Below, piece after piece: positions 43,474 through 52,202 of a stretch of 64,000 bases of DNA. A model generated the notes under the pieces. That model was not told the DNA's origin. It saw only the letters and a program-made list of their open reading frames with translations, and searched no databases. The DNA is from Chryseobacterium bernardetii (GTDB taxonomy: Bacteria; Bacteroidota; Bacteroidia; Flavobacteriales; Weeksellaceae), in contig NZ_CP033932.1 of NCBI RefSeq assembly GCF_003815975.1, positions 5,065,501 to 5,129,500 of the forward strand, in the 5' to 3' direction. The position numbers and the translations under genes are program-made. Numbering within the stretch: the stretch's first letter is position 1; each line of letters opens with the position of its first letter.

Positions 43474-44454
43474 CTAGGCAAAAAGTTTAGCTAATCTGAA
43501 GATAAAAAAGGTTCTGTCTTTTACTCCTCTGAGCTGCATTCTGAAGTTTTTTATTTTCGCATTGAAAGATTCAGCAGCAGCATTGGTGCTTCTTTGATCA
43601 AAGTAGTTGAGAATATTTCTATAATGATTCATTATTGTTTTTCTTAAGGTAGAAAAAGATTTAAAATCTGCTTCTTCCACATTTCTAAACCAATGGGCCA
43701 GTTTAGTCATTGCTACAGATTTCGAAATATTCTGGTTATAAATTTTTCTAAGTCCATCAGTCAATTCATATGCCTGTTCCAGATCAGGATACTGGGTAAA
43801 AAGGATCGAAGCTCTTTGTTTCTGGGACAGAGTCCATTTCTCACGGCTTTTATATAGTAAATACCTGCTTCTTGCCAGGAGCTGTTTCCGGGTATCTCCG
43901 TTTGCAAAAACTTCTGTTTCAGCTGAGTGACTGTTAAAAGGATTGTTTTCCATTTCAATAGCCTCCCAGCGATGCCTGATCCTGATCTCCTGAAGGGCCT
44001 CTATGGACAGCTTCTGAACATGAAAACGATCAATAACCTGTACTGCATCAGGAAAGCAGCGTTGGGCAATACGCTTCATGGAACCCGCCATATCCAATGT
44101 AATTTCGTTTACCTTCATCCGAAGTTTTCTGCTGATCTTCAAAAGATGTGTGATGACAAAATCACTTTGGGTACCTTTTATCATAGCAACAATACTTCCT
44201 TTTCTCCCTTTTGCTTTTTTGGAGGTAAGAACGGTATAAAGTTCTCCATCAGATAATGCTACTTCGTCTAAAGATAAGGAGGCTGAGACATTTTCAGGGT
44301 AAATGATCCAGTCCTCTGCGTGCGGTTTTTGTTCCCAGCTATGATATTCGCTGAGCTTATTCTTGTATTGCCTCTGGAAGCTCTTGCCTTTGATCCCGAA
44401 AAATTCTGCTATAACTTTTAGGGGAAGAGCTTTAGTGTCTGCTAATTTTTTTTT
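43474..44454 (-). CDS. ISL3/ISAon1-type transposase (OrfB), joined to OrfA by -1 frameshift
   Basis: From the A9 run the -1 frame continues KKKLADTKALPLKVIAEFFG and stays open for about 326 codons; an internal ATG at 44184 begins MIKGTQ. The DDE core is visible: first Asp in LSLDEVALSDGE, second Asp in EITLDMAGSMKRIAQ, and the final Glu in TNAAAESFNAKIKNFR. HVQK in IDRFHVQKL is another family hallmark. It overlaps OrfA so that slippage makes one fused protein of about 440 residues. Confidence 0.88.
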   Translation of the reverse strand, partial: KKKLADTKALPLKVIAEFFGIKGKSFQRQYKNKLSEYHSWEQKPHAEDWIIYPENVSASLSLDEVALSDGELYTVLTSKKAKGRKGSIVAMIKGTQSDFVITHLLKISRKLRMKVNEITLDMAGSMKRIAQRCFPDAVQVIDRFHVQKLSIEALQEIRIRHRWEAIEMENNPFNSHSAETEVFANGDTRKQLLARSRYLLYKSREKWTLSQKQRASILFTQYPDLEQAYELTDGLRKIYNQNISKSVAMTKLAHWFRNVEEADFKSFSTLRKTIMNHYRNILNYFDQRSTNAAAESFNAKIKNFRMQLRGVKDRTFFIFRLAKLFA

Positions 44455-44786
44455 AAGAAGCCTGCTAAATCCTTTGTCATGCGTGTGCCTTTCGCTACAA
44501 GCTGCCAGTCTCTCTGAAGGATCTCACCGGAGGATTTATCTGTCCATCTTCTTCTTTTCACATGGAGCTTTACGATTTTACCCCGTAATGGATAATCATC
44601 TACAATGATTTCAGGTAAAAAGCCCTTGGATTCAAATCTCCTTTCTTTAAATTCATGGGGAATACTGTTTCTTTCTTCAAAATAAATATGAAGTTCTGCA
44701 TCATGAGTTTCTGCTTTGAGGATATCAAAGTGCTCTACTAAAAATTCCGGAAGTAATAATTTAAGAAGGTCGTGATCGCTTAACAT
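44442..44786 (-). CDS. ISAon1-type OrfA, transposase N-terminal protein
   Basis: A 114-residue protein starting at the ATG four nucleotides after a -7 box. It matches the N-terminal part of ISAon1-family transposases (LLKLLLPEFLVEHFDILKA, HIYFEERNSIP, WQLVAKGTRMTKDLAGFLKK). No classical zinc finger is seen. It ends in KKN-TAG within the A9 run where a -1 shift joins it to the catalytic frame. Alone it may act as a regulator of transposition. Confidence 0.85.
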   Translation of the reverse strand: MLSDHDLLKLLLPEFLVEHFDILKAETHDAELHIYFEERNSIPHEFKERRFESKGFLPEIIVDDYPLRGKIVKLHVKRRRWTDKSSGEILQRDWQLVAKGTRMTKDLAGFLKKN

Positions 44787-44790
44787 GATG

Positions 44791-44798
44791 CAAAGATA
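44791..44798 (-). promoter_or_regulatory. Leaderless promoter of the ISL3-type element
   Basis: TATCTTTG on the minus strand, then CATC and the OrfA ATG. With initiation 4-7 nt past the box the mRNA begins at or next to the start codon. Confidence 0.55.
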
Positions 44799-44879
44799 AA
44801 ACTACTTAACATTCCCCCCAACTTTTGAGACTGAGCCTTAAAAAATACCAGAGGAACAGATCATTTTATTTTTCAATAA

Positions 44880-44908
44880 AAAGCCCCGGACTAAAAGTCC
44901 GGGGCTTT
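44880..44908 (-). terminator. Strong terminator of the acidic protein gene
   Basis: AAAGCCCCGGACT and AGTCCGGGGCTTT form a 13-bp stem with a 3-nt loop, AT-rich on both sides. It is 20 nt beyond the stop codon of the gene at 44929-45522. Confidence 0.85.
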
Positions 44909-44928
44909 ATTCTTTATGTATCTAGATC

Positions 44929-45522
44929 TTATCTTTCGTCGTCATTGTCATCCTCATCATCAAAGACATCGTCATTGTAGTCTTCTTCTTCCTCGTCATC
45001 GAAACTGTCGTCTTCATCTACAAAATTTCCTCCTGCAACGAAATCATCATCAAAACCGAACTCATCATCTACCAATGGCAATGCTGATTTCTTCTTCCCT
45101 CCTGAATTTCCGTTTTTGCTGGGAGCCTTCAATGGAACATTTCCAAATCGGTATACTGTGATCGGGTAGTTTACTCCTTTTGTTTCCTCAATCACTTCTA
45201 CAAGCTCACAGAAGAATTCCCAAAGATCAAGAAGCCCGTACTGGAACTGTGCTTTGTCACCTACATTTTCAAAAGCCTCATCAATGTAAACATCTGACAT
45301 GATCTCGCCATCACCATCATCACTCATATCTTCCAATGGGACACTTTTTACGATCGTTCCGTCATCTTCCAACAGATTAAAAGTAGAAAGCTCATCTCCC
45401 TGCAGACTGAATGCACTTTTAATTCCTAAATGTAAGTTCCATAACGTTTGTTTTCCCTTAACTTCAACATCACGGAAAATATCCTCTTTCGCATCTAATA
45501 TTACGCGGATTTTGTAAACCAT
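44929..45522 (-). CDS. pRiA4b ORF3-like protein with acidic tail
   Basis: A 197-residue soluble protein. Residues 1-150 match the pRiA4b ORF-3 / IS1096 TnpR-like domain (VILDAKEDIFRDVEVKGKQTLWNLHLGIKSAF, QFQYGLLDLWEFFCELVEV). The last 45 residues are almost entirely Asp/Glu (EDDSFDDEEEEDYNDDVFDD), probably disordered. The biochemical role of the family is not established. The acidic tail suggests contact with basic proteins or DNA mimicry. The mobile-element label of the family is historical; here it is a stable gene with its own terminator. Confidence 0.8.
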   Translation of the reverse strand: MVYKIRVILDAKEDIFRDVEVKGKQTLWNLHLGIKSAFSLQGDELSTFNLLEDDGTIVKSVPLEDMSDDGDGEIMSDVYIDEAFENVGDKAQFQYGLLDLWEFFCELVEVIEETKGVNYPITVYRFGNVPLKAPSKNGNSGGKKKSALPLVDDEFGFDDDFVAGGNFVDEDDSFDDEEEEDYNDDVFDDEDDNDDER

Positions 45523-45656
45523 ATCAGTTTCTTAAATTACTTTTTTGCCTTTATAATTATGATAAATCTCTGGTGCAAATATATAATAAATGACATGTGA
45601 CAAAAAAATATTTCAGGATTTTTTAAAATATTTTTTTTTCTTACATTTTGCCGGAA

Positions 45657-46688
45657 TTATTTACTTTTTTCGAGCATAAAACTGAATTTCGTTCCTTCAA
45701 GATAAACGCTTTCTACGGTAATGTTTTCGTTATGAGCCTCAAGGATATGTTTTACAATGGCAAGTCCTAATCCGGAACCGCCTTCCCTTCTGCTTCTGCT
45801 GGTTTCCACACGGTAAAAACGTTCGAAGATTCTTGGAAGGATTTCAGATTTAATTCCCATTCCGTTATCAATAACTTCAATCAGTACTTTATTTTTTAAA
45901 ATACTGGTCTTAACAATCACTTTTGCTTCCTGTCTGTTGGCATAGTGAATGGCATTGGAAATAAGGTTAATAAAGACCTGGGAGATCTTTTGTTTATCGG
46001 CCTCTACAAAAATCTGTGGGTGCAGGGTCTGGATCTGTAATGTGGTATTATGTTTTTCGGCTTCAAATTCCAGGAGATCAAAGATCTCTTTAATCAGCAG
46101 GTTAACATCAAATTTGGAAATGGTAAGGTTAATTTCTCCGGCTTCAAGCCTGTTAATCATATCAAGATCTGTAACGATGGCAATAAGCCTTTCTACAGAT
46201 TTATCAATTCGCTCAAGGTATTTATCACGAATGGTAAGATTATCCACTCCTCCATCTCTTAAGGTTTCAACGTAACCTTGTATAGAAAATAACGGTGTTT
46301 TAAGTTCATGGGAAACGTTACCGATGTATTCTTTACGGTAACTTTCCATTTCCTTCATCATATCAATTTCGGTAGCTCTCTGCTGATTAAGGTCTGAAAA
46401 TCTTTCTCCTAATTCTTTAATGGTTATATTTTCATCATTATCATGAACCATTTCCTGAGGGAGGATTCCGGAAAGTCCTTTCACCTGCTTCCTTCCGTAA
46501 TAATTAAAGAGCAGCTCCAATACTACACAGTTGATAATAAAGATCAGGACAATACAGATTAAAAGACCCGTCTTAAATAAAGGGGTCTCATAATAAATAT
46601 CTTTAAGTGAATCGAAAACGATCCCTAACAACAGCATCACCAATGTCAACAGACAAGAGGCGACAAGCGTAAGTCTGTAAAATTTCAA
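45657..46688 (-). CDS. PhoR-like sensor histidine kinase
   Basis: A 343-residue kinase with two transmembrane helices (about 8-25 and 40-60) and a periplasmic loop of only about 15 residues, so it senses through the membrane or via a partner. The HisKA domain has phosphoacceptor His127 (VSHELKTPLFSIQGY), followed by the N-box (ISNAIHYA), G1 (VIDNGMGI), F-box (IFERFYRVE) and G2 (GSGLGLAIVKHI). No PAS domain is present, unlike Escherichia coli PhoR. It starts at a TTG 44 nt after the response-regulator gene; no closer ATG is available. Confidence 0.93.
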   Translation of the reverse strand: MKFYRLTLVASCLLTLVMLLLGIVFDSLKDIYYETPLFKTGLLICIVLIFIINCVVLELLFNYYGRKQVKGLSGILPQEMVHDNDENITIKELGERFSDLNQQRATEIDMMKEMESYRKEYIGNVSHELKTPLFSIQGYVETLRDGGVDNLTIRDKYLERIDKSVERLIAIVTDLDMINRLEAGEINLTISKFDVNLLIKEIFDLLEFEAEKHNTTLQIQTLHPQIFVEADKQKISQVFINLISNAIHYANRQEAKVIVKTSILKNKVLIEVIDNGMGIKSEILPRIFERFYRVETSRSRREGGSGLGLAIVKHILEAHNENITVESVYLEGTKFSFMLEKSK

Positions 46689-46732
46689 TTTTACAACGTT
46701 TTAAAATTGTACTTTAAGTAGGTTGGTAAGGA

Positions 46733-47410
46733 TTAAACAATAAGTTTATATCCAATTCCTTTTAAGGTCTGAATTGTATTAATTCCTAACTTTTCTCTTA
46801 ATCTTCTGATGTGAACGTCAATAGTTCTTTCTCCTACAATAACGTCATTACCCCAGACTTTTTCAAGAATTTCTTCTCTTTTGAATACTTTTTCAGTATT
46901 GGAAGCCAGAAGATAAAGTAAGTCAAATTCTTTTTTAGGAAGGAGAAACTGTTGTCCGCTTTTGGAAACTCTAAAGTTATCTTTATCTATAACAAGGTCA
47001 CCAATTTCGATTAATTTGGCATTATCAGAAACCTGAGAGGTTAATTGCAGTAATGCATTTACTTTAGAGATCAGAATTTTCGGTTTAATCAGTTTTACCA
47101 CATAATCATTGGCTCCTGCCTGGAATCCTGCGAGCTGAGAGAATTCTTCACTCCTTGCAGAAAGAAAAACAATCAATGTCTTTTGAAGTTCTTTTACTTT
47201 ACGAAGTTCCTGACAGGTTTCGATACCATCTTTTTCAGGCATCATTACATCCAGCAGAATAAGGTCAGGAATAATTTCCTTTGCTTTTTCTATTCCTTCA
47301 TTACCGTTAGTAGCGGTATAGATATCATATCCTTCTTTTTCCAGGTTGTAAGACAGAATCTCTAAAATGTCCAGTTCGTCGTCTATTAAGAGTATTTTCT
47401 TTTGACTCAT
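46733..47410 (-). CDS. PhoB-like OmpR-family response regulator
   Basis: A 225-residue regulator. The receiver has the acidic pair Asp10/Asp11, phosphoacceptor Asp54 (ILLDVMMPEKDG) and the switch region VFLSARSEEFSQ. A winged-helix output domain lies at about 130-225 (LLPKKEFDLLYLLASNTEKV, EEILEKVWGNDVIVGERTIDVHIRRLREKLG). The YVVKLIKPK stretch replaces the usual YxxKPF, an insertion-like variation around the conserved Lys. It is the first gene of a two-gene unit with the kinase. The divergent neighbour is a TonB-dependent receptor gene, and the 200-bp gap probably carries the regulator's binding sites. Confidence 0.93.
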   Translation of the reverse strand: MSQKKILLIDDELDILEILSYNLEKEGYDIYTATNGNEGIEKAKEIIPDLILLDVMMPEKDGIETCQELRKVKELQKTLIVFLSARSEEFSQLAGFQAGANDYVVKLIKPKILISKVNALLQLTSQVSDNAKLIEIGDLVIDKDNFRVSKSGQQFLLPKKEFDLLYLLASNTEKVFKREEILEKVWGNDVIVGERTIDVHIRRLREKLGINTIQTLKGIGYKLIV

Positions 47411-47610
47411 TTCAAATTTTTACTGTTTCAAAGTTAATCATTTTTGAATGATAGATTAACAAATTAATTATCGTTCATATAAAGTTAACAATAATGTCTT
47501 TTTATTAATGTTTAGTTAAAAAAAAATTAAATTTTACTAAACCATTTACCCCATCAATCTTTTATTCCTTTGCACCGAAAGAAATCTAGTAATAAAGACA
47601 AGTAAAGAGA

Positions 47611-50250
47611 ATGAAAATTAATAAACTTAGCATTGCGGTCTTATTTTTATCCGGATCTGTATTCTACGCGCAGGAAACGAAGCAGGATACAGTAGCGAAG
47701 GAGAAAAAAATTGAAGGCGTAGTAATCCAAGGAAGCAGTAACAAGAAAACTGAGACTGCGGTATTAGGAGAACAGAAGAAAGCGATTATTCAGAAACAGG
47801 CTGTAAGTGCTGAAGAGATTTCCAGAAAAGGGATCTCCAATGTAGAGCAAGGGCTTACGAAGGTAACAGGGATCACTACGGTAGAAGGAAGGGGTCTTTT
47901 CGTAAGAGGTCTTGAAGAGCGATACAACTATTTATTAATTAACGGTCTTGGTTCACCATCCAACAACCCTTTCCAGAAGATCATTGCCTTAAAGCAGTTT
48001 CCAACGGATGTTGTAGGTAAGCTGAACATCTACAAGACTTTCAACTCCAACCTTTACGGAGATTTTGCAGGAGCTACTTTTGATATTGAAACCCTTACGA
48101 TTGATAAGCCTTTCACTAAGGTAGAATTCAGTGTAGGAGTAAATACTTTGAGTACTTTCAGAGATAATTTTAAAGTGGCTGAGGGTGCAGAAGGAATGAA
48201 TGGATATCTTGGTTTGAACTCCAGAGACAGAAGGCTTCCAAGCGAAATCAGAAATGCAAGACCTAATAACTACAGGTTTACGGCTAATGAATCACTGAAC
48301 TCTTTTAAAGATTCATGGAATGTCAATAATGTAAAAGCAATGCCTAATACAAGTATTGGGTTTACAACTGTACAGAAAATTAAAGCTGGTGAAACTGGGA
48401 ATTTAGGAATTCTATTTTCATTAAATCAGGGTACAAAGTTCGAATATAAGGAAGGAGATAATAACCAATTTAGAGCACAAGGTTCTACTCTTATTGATAA
48501 TATGAACTTCCTTACCCGCAAGCAATATAATTTCCAAACAGAATCTTCTATTTTGCTTGGCCTAGGTTATAAAAACAGGGGAACAAATGTTAACTTAAAT
48601 GCCATTTATCTACAGAATACCAATAATATCATTGAAGATAATTTTGGGTACAAAGATCAACAGGTTCAAAATAAAGAGACTGGCTTTTTCAGAACAAATC
48701 AATTAGATATTTCCAGATTTTTAGATTTGCAACTTACTGCATCTCAGAAAATCACTGACAGACATCAACTGAAAGGAGGGATCAGCTATGTAATTAATAA
48801 CTATAGCCAGCCAGATCGTAAAATTTTAGATGGAAACAGGGCTGACAATAATGGTAAAATGCTTCCTGATGGTCAGTTACTGATGAAATATGGAGGTAAC
48901 AATCTTATTCGACAATACCTTGATGTTAACTCAAGGTTTTATGGATCTGCATATGCTGAATATCAATTATTTCTAGGTGAAAAAGGTGAAAGAAAAGATT
49001 ATCCTATACAAATCACTGCCGGATATAACGGTTTTACCGATTTCAGAAAGACATCTTATCGATTTATCTTTGGACGTCCTGCAACTGACTTCAATCCAAA
49101 TTTTGTAGCCGATATAGATAAGCCTCAAAACTTATTTGATGCCTCTATAAGAAAGGGAGACTTGTTTTACCAGGAAGGGTCAGATATCTCTCAATTCTTT
49201 AACAGCTTCTATCAAATTATTAATGCTGGTTATGCCAATGTTAATTTTAAACCAAATGATTCTTGGGACATATTATTGGGAGCAAGATATGAGCATGATA
49301 TGACTCTTATCCGTTATTCTGAGCAAAGTGCTAAATATAAAACGAATGTAGAAAAAGTCAAAGATTTTATTTTACCATCACTTTCTATTAAAAAGGCAAT
49401 TGATACTAAAAATAATGTGAGATTTTCATTTAGTAAAACCGTTACTAGGCCAATACTTATTGAAACGATGCCTATTAAATACATCAGCCCGGATAACGTA
49501 AATATTGTTGGTAATGAAAATATACAAAATAGTGAAAACTATAATTTTGATTTAAAATGGGAATATTTTCCTACCAACAAGGAAATGTTTGCTGTAAATC
49601 TTTTTGCCAAGCGTATTAAGAATGCTATTGAACGTTCATTAGTTGCGTCGGGAGATGCTACCGGATCCACAATTACATTCTACAATGCTAAAAAAGCAGA
49701 AATATTCGGGGTGGAACTTGAAGGTATTTTAAATCTGGGTAGAATTTCAGAAGCCTTAAATAAATTTACTTTAGGTGCTAATGCTACTTTCATGTATTCT
49801 AATGTAGAAAGGAGTGAGGACCAGCTTAAGATGGAAGAACCTACATGGTTTCAGACTACAGGAGAAAAATTACGAAAAAGAGGCTTGCAAGGAGCTGCTC
49901 CATATACGATCAATGCCGATTTAAAGTATGAATTTAAAAACCGAAATAACCTTTCACAAACATTCTCTTTAGTATATAATGTTTCCGGCAGTAAAATCTA
50001 TGCCACTGGAGGAGCTGGTACAGATAACTATTATGAAAAACCTTTCCATCAGTTGGATTTTGTTTATCAGAATCAGTTGACAAAGAATTGGAATGTGAAA
50101 TTCGGAGTACAAAACATTCTTAACAATAAATACAGAATCCTACTTGGTGATAAAAACTATGTTCCTCTTCAACTGGAGGAAAACAACAATACACTTATTA
50201 ACTATTACAGAGGGGTAACATTTAATCTTACAGTAGGTTATACATTCTAA
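47611..50250 (+). CDS. TonB-dependent outer-membrane receptor
   Basis: An 879-residue receptor with signal peptide MKINKLSIAVLFLSGSVFYAQ. A short linker with a TonB-box-like segment (KKIEGVVIQGSSNKK) precedes the plug (about 45-170; VEGRGLFVRGLEERYNYLLINGL) and a beta-barrel ending in FNLTVGYTF. It lacks the carboxypeptidase-like domain and is not a SusC type. The plug wording (GLEERYNYLLING, NPFQKIIALKQFP) resembles receptors paired with beta-helix lipoproteins in Bacteroidota. It is followed 33 nt later by such a lipoprotein gene and is divergent from the PhoB/PhoR-type pair, so phosphate-dependent control is likely. The ligand is unknown. Confidence 0.92.
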   Translation: MKINKLSIAVLFLSGSVFYAQETKQDTVAKEKKIEGVVIQGSSNKKTETAVLGEQKKAIIQKQAVSAEEISRKGISNVEQGLTKVTGITTVEGRGLFVRGLEERYNYLLINGLGSPSNNPFQKIIALKQFPTDVVGKLNIYKTFNSNLYGDFAGATFDIETLTIDKPFTKVEFSVGVNTLSTFRDNFKVAEGAEGMNGYLGLNSRDRRLPSEIRNARPNNYRFTANESLNSFKDSWNVNNVKAMPNTSIGFTTVQKIKAGETGNLGILFSLNQGTKFEYKEGDNNQFRAQGSTLIDNMNFLTRKQYNFQTESSILLGLGYKNRGTNVNLNAIYLQNTNNIIEDNFGYKDQQVQNKETGFFRTNQLDISRFLDLQLTASQKITDRHQLKGGISYVINNYSQPDRKILDGNRADNNGKMLPDGQLLMKYGGNNLIRQYLDVNSRFYGSAYAEYQLFLGEKGERKDYPIQITAGYNGFTDFRKTSYRFIFGRPATDFNPNFVADIDKPQNLFDASIRKGDLFYQEGSDISQFFNSFYQIINAGYANVNFKPNDSWDILLGARYEHDMTLIRYSEQSAKYKTNVEKVKDFILPSLSIKKAIDTKNNVRFSFSKTVTRPILIETMPIKYISPDNVNIVGNENIQNSENYNFDLKWEYFPTNKEMFAVNLFAKRIKNAIERSLVASGDATGSTITFYNAKKAEIFGVELEGILNLGRISEALNKFTLGANATFMYSNVERSEDQLKMEEPTWFQTTGEKLRKRGLQGAAPYTINADLKYEFKNRNNLSQTFSLVYNVSGSKIYATGGAGTDNYYEKPFHQLDFVYQNQLTKNWNVKFGVQNILNNKYRILLGDKNYVPLQLEENNNTLINYYRGVTFNLTVGYTF

Positions 50251-50283
50251 AAAATCAATTTAAATAAAGTAAAAAAGTATAAA

Positions 50284-51474
50284 ATGAAAAGAAGAGTATT
50301 ATCATTATTATCATTAACAGCAGTTTTAACACTATCTCTAAACTCATGTACCATAGAAGTAAATGATGGTCTTGGTGAAACAGTTGTTACTCCTGGTGTA
50401 ACTGATTTAGAGGGAATTATCAGTAAGGATACCGTATTCAAAAAAGGAAATTATAAACTGAAAGGTGTTGTAAAAGTTATGAATGGAGCTACACTTACTA
50501 TTGAAGCAGGAGCTACCTTCACTGTAGACACTTCCGTTACAAGTGGATTAGTAGTTCTTCAAGATGGTAAAATTAATGCTGTAGGTACTGCTGCAGATCC
50601 AATTGTATTTACAACTGCAACAAAAATGCCTGGTGACTGGGGAGGTATTACATTATATGGAAATGCCCCAATCAAAGCTGTAAATGGGAACACTTCTGCT
50701 TTATCTGAAGACGGTAACAACGTTAAATATGGAGGAAATGATGCAGCTTCTAATTCTGGAGTAATGAAGTTTGTACGTGTAGAATATGCAGGTAAAAAGA
50801 TTGGAGACGGAACTTCTGAAACCAATTCTATGACATTCTATGCGGTAGGAACAGGAACTGTATTAGAGAATCTTGTTACTTACAAAGGAACTGATGACGG
50901 ATATGAGTTCTTTGGAGGTACTGTAAGTGCAAAAAATCTTGTTTCTTATGGTAACTATGACGATTCTTTTGACTGGCAGGATGCATGGAGCGGACAAGAC
51001 AATACCAACTGGTACGCATTTCAAACAGGAACAGGTAACTTCGGGATGGAAATTGAAGCTTCAGGTAACGTAGATAATACAGCTCCTAAAATTTCAAATA
51101 TTACATTGATCAGAAATACCAACACAAACCCTGAATCTGCAAACTCTGCTGAAATTTCAGCAATTCAATTTAAAAAACAAGGTACTGGTATTTTCTCTAA
51201 TGTATATATCAGTGGATATAAAAATATTGGTTCTCAAAAAGCTTACGCTGTATTAATTCAGGATGATGCAACCAATACAAGCCAAGTAGCTAACGGAAAA
51301 GTAAAAGTAGAACCTCTTACTTATCTTAACTCTGATAATGCAGGCGTTTGGGGATATGCTCAAACAAATGGTGGTAAAACATTCACCAATACTGCAACTG
51401 TAACAAAAGTATCTCTGGTTCCGGGAGCTTGGGCTACCGTAGATGGAGTAAATCTTTTAGCAGCTTTACAATAA
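50284..51474 (+). CDS. Beta-helix-like surface lipoprotein
   Basis: A 396-residue lipoprotein with lipobox LNSC (Cys22). The body is rich in Gly, Thr and Asn and has repeated short strands (TLTIEAGATFTVDTSV, GLVVLQDGKINAVGTAADPI, NLVSYGNYDDSFDWQDAWSG, ISNITLIRNTNTN), typical of a right-handed parallel beta-helix. There is no catalytic motif. Its place directly after the TonB-dependent receptor suggests a substrate-capturing partner, as SusD is to SusC. A terminator follows the stop codon. I infer control by the adjacent PhoB/PhoR pair from position. Confidence 0.85.
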   Translation: MKRRVLSLLSLTAVLTLSLNSCTIEVNDGLGETVVTPGVTDLEGIISKDTVFKKGNYKLKGVVKVMNGATLTIEAGATFTVDTSVTSGLVVLQDGKINAVGTAADPIVFTTATKMPGDWGGITLYGNAPIKAVNGNTSALSEDGNNVKYGGNDAASNSGVMKFVRVEYAGKKIGDGTSETNSMTFYAVGTGTVLENLVTYKGTDDGYEFFGGTVSAKNLVSYGNYDDSFDWQDAWSGQDNTNWYAFQTGTGNFGMEIEASGNVDNTAPKISNITLIRNTNTNPESANSAEISAIQFKKQGTGIFSNVYISGYKNIGSQKAYAVLIQDDATNTSQVANGKVKVEPLTYLNSDNAGVWGYAQTNGGKTFTNTATVTKVSLVPGAWATVDGVNLLAALQ

Positions 51475-51496
51475 CTAGTTTCTTCATTTCACATAA

Positions 51497-51527
51497 AAAA
51501 CCATCAGAATCTTTCTGATGGTTTTTT
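51497..51527 (+). terminator. Terminator of the receptor/lipoprotein unit
   Basis: AACCATCAGAA and TTCTGATGGTT form an 11-bp stem around TCT, followed by a T-run. Confidence 0.85.
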
Positions 51528-51555
51528 GTTCTTGCCATTATCATGTAATTAAACC

Positions 51556-51975
51556 TTAATATTCATAGCCGTTCATAAGTATTATTCTCCTTATTTTATG
51601 CCTTACAGGTTGGATAAAAGCTTTATTATTTTTAGTTTTTAATAATAGCTGTACAATATCTTGATTCACCTCATCCATTTCAACAATAAAATCCACGCAT
51701 AAATTTAACCAATAGTTTTGCTGATGATCAATTAATTCTTCAAGAATTAACTGTATCGGGAAAATATCAGAAAGTAAAATGCTTCCTGATTGAGTTACAG
51801 TTTTGAGCTGTGGAACTGAAGTTTCTATATTTTCAAAAATGATATAAAACGGTACTCCATAAAAGGAATCTAAAACAATTTCTCTTATTGCACCTTTACG
51901 AATTATTCTCCAACTCTTTCCCAGATAGTAACACCTATATTCCTGTTCCGGAATGACAATTATTTTCTGCTCCAT
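51556..51975 (-). CDS. Hypothetical soluble protein, 139 residues
   Basis: A small protein without signal peptide or membrane segment, rich in Ile and Glu. It starts MEQKIIVIPEQEYRCYYLG, has a central SILLSDIFPIQLILEELI and ends with a basic stretch (RHKIRRIILMNGYEY). No motif is recognised. AT-rich codon use matches the neighbours. It is alone on the minus strand between terminators, so no functional inference from context is possible. Confidence 0.6.
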   Translation of the reverse strand: MEQKIIVIPEQEYRCYYLGKSWRIIRKGAIREIVLDSFYGVPFYIIFENIETSVPQLKTVTQSGSILLSDIFPIQLILEELIDHQQNYWLNLCVDFIVEMDEVNQDIVQLLLKTKNNKAFIQPVRHKIRRIILMNGYEY

Positions 51976-52136
51976 TATATATCAAAAAATTAAACAATTC
52001 TGTTCTATATCAATCAATAAACTATAAGACATAATATAGTTTTTTTCTTTGTTGGATTCTATTTTAAAAACGTTCATAATTATCTATAACATTTACTAAA
52101 ATAATTAAAATCAACAAAGGTTAGTAACAAAAACAA

Positions 52137-52156
52137 CCACCGGAAAATTCCGGTGG
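52137..52156 (-). terminator. Terminator of the cytosolic amidohydrolase gene
   Basis: CCACCGGAA and TTCCGGTGG form a 9-bp stem with a 2-nt gap; the minus strand continues TTGTTTTTGTT. It lies 47 nt beyond the stop codon. Confidence 0.75.
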
Positions 52157-52202
52157 CTGATTCACAAAAAACAAGTGTATAAAAAATATATATACATTCA
52201 GT

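Larger units (their letters stand above)
43451..44837 (-). mobile_element. ISL3/ISAon1-type insertion sequence, 1387 bp, complete
   Basis: The ends GGATCAAGCGCAAAAGTTGG and, inverted, GGCTCAGTCTCAAAAGTTGG are 23-bp inverted repeats matching at 18 positions. TTAAAAAA is duplicated on both sides (43443-43450, 44838-44845), the 8-bp duplication expected for ISL3. Two minus-strand frames overlap at a run of nine A. Everything needed for transposition appears intact. Confidence 0.9.

Noticed and set aside
43761..43958. Short minus-strand frame inside the ISL3-type transposase.
   Set aside because: It is an out-of-frame shadow of the conserved catalytic region.
44442..44460. The A9 run as an assembly error breaking one transposase gene.
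   Set aside because: Two overlapping frames are normal in ISAon1-type elements and both are otherwise intact, though homopolymer error cannot be fully excluded from one sequence.
47411..47610. A Pho box between the PhoB-like gene and the TonB receptor gene.
   Set aside because: TTAACA/AGTTAA-like words occur several times, but spacing (29 bp and irregular) does not match an 11-bp repeat pattern; AT-richness makes chance matches likely.
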